Assembly (NCBI GenBank): GCA_021736565.1
Contig: JAIPFO010000062.1
Span: forward strand, 1 to 12,884
Direction of reading: 5' to 3'
DNA from: Phycisphaerae bacterium
Lineage (GTDB): Bacteria > Planctomycetota > Phycisphaerae > Sedimentisphaerales > SM23-30
Length of the DNA stretch: 12,884 nucleotides
In this document: in pieces, positions 7,500-12,884 of the stretch
Position numbering within the stretch: the stretch's first letter is position 1
Layout of the letters: the number at the start of each line of letters is the position of its first letter
Position numbers and translations under genes: made by a program
The notes under the pieces: generated by a model
Database searches by the model: none
What the model was told of the DNA's origin: nothing
The model's input: the letters and a program-made list of their open reading frames with translations, nothing else

Positions 7500-8951
7500 C
7501 TAACTCACCGAGATTCCCAATGCTTTGGCTACACCCTTGCCGTAAGCGGGGTCGGCCTTCATGCAGTTGCCGATATGGCGAACCTTGATCTCTTTGGGCG
7601 CATCGCCCATCGCGCGGGCGGTATTTTCGAACAGGACCTGCTGTTGATCAGGGGCCATGAGTCGGAATAAATTTCCCGGCTGCGAGTAATAGTCATCGTC
7701 ATCCTTCCGATGGTCCCAATGATCGGCCACACCCTGAAGGTCAAGCGGCGGTTCGCGGAACTCGGGCTGTTCCTGCCATTGGCCATAGCTGTTGGGTTCA
7801 TAGCCTAAGGTGCCGCCATGATTGTCGTCTGTTCGCATGGTGCCATCGCGATGGTAGGAGTGGAACGGACAGCGAGCCTTATTGACCGGAATGAGGTGAT
7901 GGTTGACACCCAGACGATACCGCTGGGCATCGCCATAAGAGAAGAGCCGGCCCTGCAGCATTTTATCGGGTGAAAAACCGATACCCGGAACGATATTGGT
8001 CGGGTTAAAGGCCGATTGCTCCACCTCGGCGAAGTAGTTCTCAGGGTTCTTGTTCAATTCAAAGACCCCCACGTCCATCAGCGGGTAGTCCTTGTGCGGC
8101 CAGACCTTGGTCAGGTCAAAGGGGTTGAAGGGGAATTGGGCCGCATCCTTTTCCGGAATGACCTGGATCTTCATATCCCACTTGGGGCAGTCCCCCTTCT
8201 CGATACTGTCAAACAGGTCACGCTGGTGACTTTCCCGACATTTGCTGATAATCGCTTCGGCTTCCTGGTCGGTGAGCGTTTTGATCCCCTGCTGGGTTTT
8301 GAAATGGAACTTCACCCAGAACCGTTCGTTGGCGGCATTGAGCAGGCTGTAGGTATGACTGCCGTAGCCGTTCATATGGCGGTAGGAGAGGGGAATGCCC
8401 CGGTTGCTCATGGTGATGGTCACCTGGTGGAGCGATTCGGGCAGTGACGTCCAGAAGTCCCAGTTGTTCCGCGCACTACGCAGGTTCGTTTTGGGGTCGC
8501 GTTTGACCGCGTGGTTCAGGTCGGGAAATTTAATCGGGTCACGCAGGAAAAAGACCGGCGTATTATTCCCCACCAGGTCCCAGTTGCCCTCTTCAGTATA
8601 AAACTTCATGGCAAAACCACGGATATCCCGTTCGGCGTCCGCGGCCCCCCGCTCCCCGGCCACGGTTGAGGAGCGAACAAACATATCCGTCTTCTTGGCC
8701 ACCTCCGAGAATAGCTTCGCCTTGCTGTATGGGCTGATGTCGTGCGTCACGGTGAAGGTGCCATAGGCGCCGGACCCTTTGGCATGCATGCGTCGCTCCG
8801 GGATCACCTCACGGTCAAAGTGGGCCAGCTTCTCCAAAAACCACGCGCTCTGAAGCAGCATCGGGCCCCGCGGTCCCGCGGTCATGACATTCTGATTATC
8901 AGCAACGGGAGCACCCGCATTGGTCGTCAACTTTTTTTTACCCTCTTTCAT
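7500..8951 (-). CDS. katA: Monofunctional haem catalase, small-subunit type
   Basis: Converts hydrogen peroxide to water and oxygen; cytoplasmic, since no signal peptide is seen. The length of 483 residues fits small-subunit catalases. Key positions: distal H56 in PERRMHAKGSGAYGTF, N129 in WDLVGNNTPVFF, the RGFAMKFYTEEGNWD segment, and proximal haem ligand Y339 in GRLFSYGDAQRYRLG. The NADPH-type small clade is suggested by length and by the HYRRDG-like region being HSYHRDGTMR. The ATG at 8951 has AAAGGA 8 nt upstream, a good Shine-Dalgarno. A sigma70-like promoter is visible 59 nt further upstream. It is a single gene, convergent with the heptose cluster and downstream of the channel gene. 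The assignment is secure; the symbol is the generic one for this clade. Confidence 0.97.
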   Translation of the reverse strand: MKEGKKKLTTNAGAPVADNQNVMTAGPRGPMLLQSAWFLEKLAHFDREVIPERRMHAKGSGAYGTFTVTHDISPYSKAKLFSEVAKKTDMFVRSSTVAGERGAADAERDIRGFAMKFYTEEGNWDLVGNNTPVFFLRDPIKFPDLNHAVKRDPKTNLRSARNNWDFWTSLPESLHQVTITMSNRGIPLSYRHMNGYGSHTYSLLNAANERFWVKFHFKTQQGIKTLTDQEAEAIISKCRESHQRDLFDSIEKGDCPKWDMKIQVIPEKDAAQFPFNPFDLTKVWPHKDYPLMDVGVFELNKNPENYFAEVEQSAFNPTNIVPGIGFSPDKMLQGRLFSYGDAQRYRLGVNHHLIPVNKARCPFHSYHRDGTMRTDDNHGGTLGYEPNSYGQWQEQPEFREPPLDLQGVADHWDHRKDDDDYYSQPGNLFRLMAPDQQQVLFENTARAMGDAPKEIKVRHIGNCMKADPAYGKGVAKALGISVS

Positions 8952-9009
8952 GTCCGTTTTCCTTTCGTATTTGGATTCGATTTACTCAACTAAAACATAC
9001 CGTCGAAAT

Positions 9010-9038
9010 ATCATATCCGTCGATAAGGATAATTTCAA
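9010..9038 (-). promoter_or_regulatory. Predicted sigma70-type promoter of the catalase gene
   Basis: On the minus strand, TTGAAA (9033-9038) and TATGAT (9010-9015) are separated by exactly 17 nt. Each differs from consensus by one base. Transcription would start near 9003 and give a ~50-nt leader ending in AAAGGA before the katA ATG at 8951. Confidence 0.6.
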
Positions 9039-9078
9039 GTGGAATAAGCTTGATTTAATACCAAAGTAGGCCGGTTTT

Positions 9079-9111
9079 GCCTCAGGCAGGGTAACTTAAG
9101 CATTTTGCTTA
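9079..9111. promoter_or_regulatory. Inverted repeats upstream of the catalase promoter
   Basis: TAAGCATTTTGCTTA (9097-9111) is a perfect inverted repeat with 6-bp arms and a 3-nt centre. Next to it is TGCCTCAGGCA (9079-9089), with 4-bp arms. Both lie 40-75 bp upstream of the predicted catalase -35 box, the position expected of an activator site. The sequence does not match the PerR consensus well, and I cannot identify an OxyR site, so the bound protein is unknown. The remainder of 8952-9322 holds no gene. Confidence 0.35.
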
Positions 9112-9192
9112 TAATATACCAAACTTGATCGTCACCTCAAAAGTCAAGCCCGACTCCAACGTCAAAAGTTATTTTTCGGCCTTAAATTCACT

Positions 9193-9244
9193 CTTTAAGA
9201 TGCGGGAAATCGGCATCAAAAATACTTATGACGCTGGCGTCAAA
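9193..9244 (+). repeat. Short palindromic repeat, copy A (downstream of channel gene)
   Basis: Begins CTTTAAGATGCGG (9193-9205) and ends ACGCTGGCGTCAA (9231-9243). Both 13-mers recur exactly, in the same order and strand, at 10323-10382. The end contains TGACGCTGGCGTCA (9229-9242), a hairpin with 6-bp arms. The middle, AAAAATACTTATGAC, recurs with one change inside the glycosyltransferase gene at 11503-11517. It could also act as a weak transcription end for the channel gene. Confidence 0.65.
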
Positions 9245-9322
9245 TAGGATCATTGTATCGAGATGTCAATTGAACGTGTCGATAAAATGAGAAACATCAG
9301 GGATCTGGTTATTGGGTGAACT

Positions 9323-10190
9323 TTACAGTTTCGCCCCGCAGGCTTTACAGAATTTTGCATCATGGTCATGGTCTTCAGCGGCACATTGGGGGCAGGCCTG
9401 GGTGGTGATCTTTCGTTTGGATTCGTAGATGATATCGGCGGTGACAATGCCGGTGGGCACCGCGATGATGGCATAGCCCAGGATCATCACGACTGAGGCC
9501 AGCAGCTGCCCCAGGGGGGTCTGGGGTGATACATTGCCATAGCCGACGGTGGTGAGGGTGACGATGGCCCAATAGACGCTTCGGGGAATGCTGGTAAATC
9601 CGTTTTTCTCCCCTTCAATGATATACATCAGCGAACCCAGGACGATCACCAGCGTCAGGACGGAGAACATGAAGATAAATATTTTTGCGACGGCTGGCCC
9701 GCAGTGCCCGGATCAGCGTATTGGCCTCGGCGATGTAGAGGGCCAGTTTGAACACCCGGAACACGCGCAGCACGCGCAGGATACGGATCGTCGCCAGGAA
9801 ATGGCCGCCGCCGGGAAGGACCAGGCCCAGGTAGCTGGGCAGGACCGCCAGAAGGTCGACCACGCCGAAAAAGCTTCTCGCATAACGCCATGGCATGCCC
9901 ACGCACAGCAGTCGCAGCAGATATTCCAGGGTGAACAGGATCGTGAAAAACCATTCAAGGGCCGAGAGTATTGGCCCATATTGGGCATTAACGGCCTCAA
10001 TACTGTCCAGCATCACCACCAAAACGCTCAGCAGGATATTGACGATCAAAATGACATCAAAACACTTACCCGCGGGGGTATCGGCCTCGAAAATGATCTC
10101 AAATAAGAGGTTACGCCATTTTCTAACGCCGGCATCTTTTTTTGACGCCACCGTCTTTTTTGTGCTTTTTTTTGGATTCGGTGTATTCAT
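9323..10190 (-). pseudogene. Voltage-gated potassium channel (Kv type) with a single-base frameshift
   Basis: The intact product would be a 288-residue inner-membrane K+ channel. Frame one (10190 to 9687, 168 residues) gives S1 (about 42-62), S2 (78-97), S3 (106-124) and an S4 voltage sensor with arginines every third residue (R136, R139, R142, R145). Frame two (9685 to 9323) supplies S5, the selectivity filter TTVGYG (213-218), S6 and a C-terminal zinc ribbon (C266, C269, C281, C284). The frames meet at an A5 run (plus-strand T5, 9682-9686). Removing one A restores SRRKIFIFMFSVLTL, which is what the family has there. As read, the product stops soon after S4 and lacks a pore. This is either a true pseudogene or a homopolymer sequencing error. 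The start at 10190 has AGGAG 6 nt upstream; the open frame extends further 5' but that part is not channel-like. Confidence 0.88.
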
Positions 10191-10322
10191 GGGGGCTCCT
10201 AGAGGCTTGGAGATACAACAATCGGGTATCAAGAGGCCTGTGGAATGGGAAAATGGCCGTTTTTGTTGTAATATACGATATAGATTCCCACGCCAAAGGC
10301 ATATTTTATATTTCAAATCAGA

Positions 10323-10384
10323 CTTTAAGATGCGGAAACCGGGCTTTACATCCCGGCGCGCCGGGAATAACGCTGGCGTCAATA
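10323..10384 (+). repeat. Short palindromic repeat, copy B (upstream of channel gene)
   Basis: Shares the exact outer 13-mers CTTTAAGATGCGG (10323-10335) and ACGCTGGCGTCAA (10370-10382) with copy A, but the middle is different. It contains a perfect 16-bp palindrome, TCCCGGCGCGCCGGGA (10351-10366). It lies in the divergent region between the channel and glycosyltransferase genes, just before the latter's predicted promoter. The rest of 10191-10400 shows no gene. Confidence 0.65.
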
Positions 10385-10400
10385 TTCTCCGCTAGAGTTC

Positions 10401-10429
10401 TTGCCAAAAAGCCTATCTTGATTTATAGT
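10401..10429 (+). promoter_or_regulatory. Predicted sigma70-type promoter of the family 4 glycosyltransferase gene
   Basis: TTGCCA (10401-10406), a 17-nt spacer, and TATAGT (10424-10429). The predicted start of transcription is near 10436, 62 nt before the ATG at 10498. Confidence 0.6.
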
Positions 10430-10441
10430 GTGTTGCAAGCG

Positions 10442-10463
10442 TAATATGCCCGTTTGCATATTA
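10442..10463. promoter_or_regulatory. Candidate operator: perfect 8-bp inverted repeat at the transcription start
   Basis: TAATATGC (10442-10449), a 6-nt spacer, and GCATATTA (10456-10463). It lies a few bases downstream of the predicted transcription start, where a dimeric repressor would block transcription. The arm length and spacing fit a helix-turn-helix repressor site; as RNA it would form only an AT-rich weak hairpin. Confidence 0.5.
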
Positions 10464-10497
10464 TTTACAGAGATTATTCCCGGCCAGGCGAGAAAAC

Positions 10498-11721
10498 ATG
10501 AAAGTAGCACTAGTTTTAGAGAAATTTGACCTCCAGCGGGGCGGGGCCGAGCGGTCATCCTTTGAAATGGCAAGGGCGTTAGGTGAATCAGGCTGTAAGG
10601 TGACCCTTCTGGCGGGGCGGGTCAATAGCGCCGGCGTTAAGGAGATGCCCTTTGAGATGGTGGAGGTGCCGGTGCGTGGAGCGTTACGGACCACCTGGTG
10701 GCGGCATTTTCAGCAGGCGATGGAATCCCATTTTGCCTCGGCCGATTACGATATCGTTCATAGCATGGTGCCGCTGGCTACCGCGGATGTCTATCAGCCG
10801 CGGGGCGGGAGTATATTGCACAGCAGTATGCGTCATGGTCAGTCATTTGGGCCATTGAAAAACGCGTATAAACAGCTCACACGCCGGTTTAATCGTGGCC
10901 GGGAGTGCCGAATTGCCAGCGAACGACAGTTATGCCAGGGGAGCGATGGCCCGGTGGTCGCCGCCTTGAGCAACTATGTGGCCGATCAGTTCCGTCAGGA
11001 TTATGGGCTGGCGGAAAATCGGATACGGCTCATACGCAACGGGATACAAACCGAGCGATTTACCAGCGAGAAGGCGAAGGAAAACGGCCGGAAGTTGCGA
11101 CAGCTCTACGACCCGGCCGATAACCTGGCGATCTTTGTATTTGCCGCCGCCAGCTTTCGACTCAAAGGACTGGGCTGGCTGATTCGCTCAGCCGCCAGGG
11201 CCGCCGGGCAGCTCGGCGATGGTTTAAGGGATTTTCGGGTGCTGGTCGTGGGCGGGGAGGATTATTCAGCCTACTATCAGCAGGCCCAGGCGTTGGGGCT
11301 CCAGGAGAAGATCATTTTTACCGGGCCCACCCAGGAGATGCCGGCGATGTTGCAGATGGCCGATGCGGTCATCCTGCCAACCTATAACGATGCCTGCTCC
11401 CGGTTGATCATGGAAGGGTTGGCGGCGGGACGCCCGGGAATCACCACGCGGTTTAATGGCGCGGCGGATTTTCTGGCCGGACGGGAGGATGACGCTGGCG
11501 TTAAAAATACTGATGACACCGCTGTCAGGTATGGCTCAATTGTAAAGGACTGTGACGACGACGAGGCCCTGGCCAGCGCGATGCTCAGGGTGTGCGACCG
11601 GGCGGAGTGGCGAAAAATGTGCCAGGCGATCCAGGCCGACGACCTCGCTGAGCAAGTCTCGATGGCGCGGCATGCCAGGGAGCTTTTTAAACTCTATGAT
11701 GAGCTGAGGGCTGCGAAATAA
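10498..11721 (+). CDS. Family 4 glycosyltransferase, WaaG-like
   Basis: A 407-residue retaining glycosyltransferase with the GT-B fold, expected to add a sugar from a nucleotide donor to lipopolysaccharide core or another surface glycan at the cytoplasmic membrane face. N-terminal domain: MKVALVLEKFDLQRGGAERS, with the donor/acceptor glycine loop. The middle has VVAALSNYVADQFRQDYGL and IRLIRNGIQTERF. C-terminal domain: VFAAASFRLKGLGWLIRSAA, IIFTGPTQEM and TYNDACSRLIMEGLAAGRP. The usual E-x7-E donor-binding pair appears as D298-x7-E306. Residues 332-343 (DAGVKNTDDTAV) are encoded by a copy of the short repeat also found at 9193-9244, and look like an insertion relative to the family. The ATG has AGGCGAG about 7 nt upstream. 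Which sugar is transferred cannot be told from sequence. Confidence 0.93.
   Translation: MKVALVLEKFDLQRGGAERSSFEMARALGESGCKVTLLAGRVNSAGVKEMPFEMVEVPVRGALRTTWWRHFQQAMESHFASADYDIVHSMVPLATADVYQPRGGSILHSSMRHGQSFGPLKNAYKQLTRRFNRGRECRIASERQLCQGSDGPVVAALSNYVADQFRQDYGLAENRIRLIRNGIQTERFTSEKAKENGRKLRQLYDPADNLAIFVFAAASFRLKGLGWLIRSAARAAGQLGDGLRDFRVLVVGGEDYSAYYQQAQALGLQEKIIFTGPTQEMPAMLQMADAVILPTYNDACSRLIMEGLAAGRPGITTRFNGAADFLAGREDDAGVKNTDDTAVRYGSIVKDCDDDEALASAMLRVCDRAEWRKMCQAIQADDLAEQVSMARHARELFKLYDELRAAK
11488..11527 (+). repeat. Short palindromic repeat, copy C, inside the glycosyltransferase coding sequence
   Basis: GACGCTGGCGTTAA (11491-11504) followed by AAAAATACTGATGAC (11503-11517) and an inverted pair TGACA/TGTCA (11514-11527). 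Copy A has the same two blocks in swapped order, as if both were cut from a 24-bp tandem unit (eight codons). In this gene the repeat stays in frame and is translated. Confidence 0.5.
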
Positions 11722-11736
11722 AAGCATTACAACGTG

Positions 11737-11898
11737 AGTATGATCGTGTGTAAGATTTATTACTGGACAAGAAAACAATATCATTAACACCTGGATTTAT
11801 CCAGGTGTCTGGTGACGTCCGTAACTCCCCTCCTCCCCACCGGGCTATGCCCGGTGGGGAGGAGGGGGAAAGAAATAAATCTTGCACACAGTATGATC
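11737..11898. mobile_element. MITE-like element with 16-bp terminal inverted repeats and 9-bp target duplication
   Basis: The 144-bp core (11746-11889) has terminal inverted repeats GTGTGTAAGATTTATT (11746-11761) and its complement at 11874-11889, matching at 15 of 16 positions. The core is bracketed by identical 9-bp direct repeats AGTATGATC (11737-11745 and 11890-11898), the hallmark of transposition. Inside are two hairpins: an 8-bp perfect stem (11787-11794 with 11801-11808) and a 19-bp perfect GC-rich stem (11827-11845 with 11849-11867, loop TAT). No open frame is present, so it would need a transposase in trans. It lies 15 nt after the glycosyltransferase stop and 17 nt before the Shine-Dalgarno of the next gene, so it may attenuate read-through or stabilise the upstream mRNA. 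Confidence 0.72.
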
Positions 11899-11927
11899 GC
11901 TAGTCGATTTTTTATAAGGACATGATA

Positions 11928-12884
11928 ATGAACGATCAAAAAAACGATAACGAAAACGTGTTGGTATCAAAGAGGCCGGCGAAACGTAAGGGGGTTGGCT
12001 ATGGCATACTGAAATTATGGCAGTATGTTCTGGTTTTGTTGATCCTTCTGTGCCTGGCGGGTGTTCCGGCAATGTTTGTTTTTACGCCCGATCAGTATGA
12101 GGCCACCGCCCGGGTCCATGTCGCACGGTATGTCGCCCCGGTCTTTAGTGACCCCCAAAATGATGCGATGCTACCCGGCTATGAAAGTTTCAGGGACACC
12201 CAGGCGGCGTATATTCTCAGCGAACCCCTTTTACGGCAGGTGGCCGAAAAACTGGGTGATGACCAGAGCCTTACGCTTTTTGGAAATAAAGCGGGGCTTG
12301 CTTCTTCACTGAAACAGCTGTGGGCCGGCCAGGGGTTCGAGGCCCTGTTCCATGAAGACCGCAGTCCGATGGACGCGTTATATGCGGCAATGGATGACGG
12401 GCGGCTTGTCGCACAGTCCAAAACGCGCGGAGAGTTTATTGATATTGCCATGAGGAGCCCCTCGAAAAAAGAGGCGGAAAAAATTATCGAAACCCTGCTG
12501 AGAGCTTATGATGCCGAGATATTACCCTCGTATGAGGAAAAAATTAACAAGAAGATCTTCACTTTGAAAGATGAATATGAGCGTTTATCCCAGGACGTGG
12601 CAACGCCCCAGAACGGCATGAATGCTATAGCCACCGACGAGGATGGGATCGGCCTGGCGAGTCGTTACGCGATGATTCGTCAGCAAGTGGAAGAAAGCCA
12701 AAAACAACTCAACCTGGCAAGGACTGCCCAGGCGGCATTGAAAACTAAAGTGGATGAATTTGAAGAGCCCGGTTATGCGGCGTTAACGCCACAAGGCCAC
12801 TCGAAGGTCCAACGGCTCAAGGAACTCAGGGACTATATCAATAGCGACGCCCGCTATGCCAAACTGATCGAGGGGGTCATTCGG
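11928..12884 (+). CDS. Wzz/GumC-like polysaccharide chain-length or export protein, N-terminal part (3' end outside window)
   Basis: An open frame of 319 codons runs off the right edge. Residues about 15-30 are basic and are followed by one transmembrane segment (about 32-52). Then come YEATARVHVARY and a long periplasmic region with heptad-like stretches (about 205-225 and 245-285, KDEYERLSQDV, QQVEESQKQLNLA). This order is that of Wzz-family polysaccharide co-polymerases, which sit in the inner membrane and set glycan chain length; many longer members (GumC type) continue with a second membrane segment and sometimes a tyrosine kinase. The ATG at 11928 is preceded by AAGGA at a 7-nt distance; an ATG at 11922 is too close to it. 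The context with glycosyltransferases supports exopolysaccharide or O-antigen assembly. The C-terminal architecture cannot be seen. Confidence 0.82.
   Translation, partial: MNDQKNDNENVLVSKRPAKRKGVGYGILKLWQYVLVLLILLCLAGVPAMFVFTPDQYEATARVHVARYVAPVFSDPQNDAMLPGYESFRDTQAAYILSEPLLRQVAEKLGDDQSLTLFGNKAGLASSLKQLWAGQGFEALFHEDRSPMDALYAAMDDGRLVAQSKTRGEFIDIAMRSPSKKEAEKIIETLLRAYDAEILPSYEEKINKKIFTLKDEYERLSQDVATPQNGMNAIATDEDGIGLASRYAMIRQQVEESQKQLNLARTAQAALKTKVDEFEEPGYAALTPQGHSKVQRLKELRDYINSDARYAKLIEGVIR

Noticed and set aside
8016..8447. 143-codon + strand open frame
   Set aside because: Antisense to the catalase gene, which has all its active-site residues.
9682..9686. Programmed frameshifting or transcriptional slippage in the channel gene
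   Set aside because: Five As are too few for efficient slippage, and no stimulatory structure or rare-codon signal is evident; mutation or sequencing error is simpler.
9193..10384. Integron-type gene cassette with attC sites around the channel gene
   Set aside because: The repeats do not contain the expected GTTRRRY and RYYYAAC cores, and no integrase is present.
9588..10395. Two overlapping + strand open frames (172 and 166 codons)
   Set aside because: They lie antisense to the channel gene, whose helices and filter are unmistakable; their glutamine/histidine-rich composition is that of an antisense shadow.
11827..11867. Classical intrinsic terminator after the glycosyltransferase
   Set aside because: The 19-bp stem is very strong but is followed by AAAGAAATAAAT rather than a T run, and it lies inside the inverted-repeat element; termination is possible but not shown.

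Overview
The window looks like the chromosome of a Gram-negative bacterium with a lipopolysaccharide or heptose-containing cell-surface glycan. It has a GC-moderate background with G-rich coding strands, several genes without a clear Shine-Dalgarno, unusual domain fusions and many small dispersed repeats. These traits are compatible with Planctomycetota (Phycisphaerae-like), but that placement is an inference from style; no marker gene is present.

Layout. Positions 1-124 hold the C-terminal tail of an unidentified protein (+). Positions 189-689 (-) encode a DNA-deoxyinosine (hypoxanthine) glycosylase of the uracil-DNA glycosylase superfamily. Positions 690-1360 contain no convincing gene but carry three copies of a roughly 95-bp repeat. 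Positions 1361-7361 (+) form a four-gene cluster: a deoxyhypusine-synthase-like protein of unknown function, the bifunctional heptose kinase/adenylyltransferase HldE, a GmhB-type phosphatase extended by an acidic linker and a membrane hairpin, and a fusion of a family 9 glycosyltransferase to a WaaP-type kinase. Together these would make ADP-heptose, transfer it, and phosphorylate the sugar or core. The usual first enzyme, GmhA, is not in the window.

Positions 7362-7499 separate convergent genes and hold a 59-bp inverted-repeat element with a possible 4-bp target duplication. Positions 7500-8951 (-) encode a small-subunit catalase with a recognisable promoter. Positions 8952-9322 are regulatory and repeat sequence. 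Positions 9323-10190 (-) encode a six-transmembrane voltage-gated potassium channel that is broken by one extra base in an A5 run. Positions 10191-10497 hold a palindrome-rich repeat, a good promoter and a likely operator for the next gene. Positions 10498-11721 (+) encode a WaaG-like family 4 glycosyltransferase.

Positions 11737-11898 hold a MITE-like element: 16-bp terminal inverted repeats, a 9-bp direct duplication and two strong internal hairpins. Positions 11928-12884 (+) encode the N-terminal part of a Wzz/GumC-like polysaccharide chain-length protein that runs off the end of the window.

The surface-glycan genes on the + strand therefore flank a minus-strand stress and transport block (catalase and K+ channel). 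The most unusual content is the set of small mobile or repeat elements, the two domain fusions in the heptose cluster, and the deoxyhypusine-synthase-like gene leading it.
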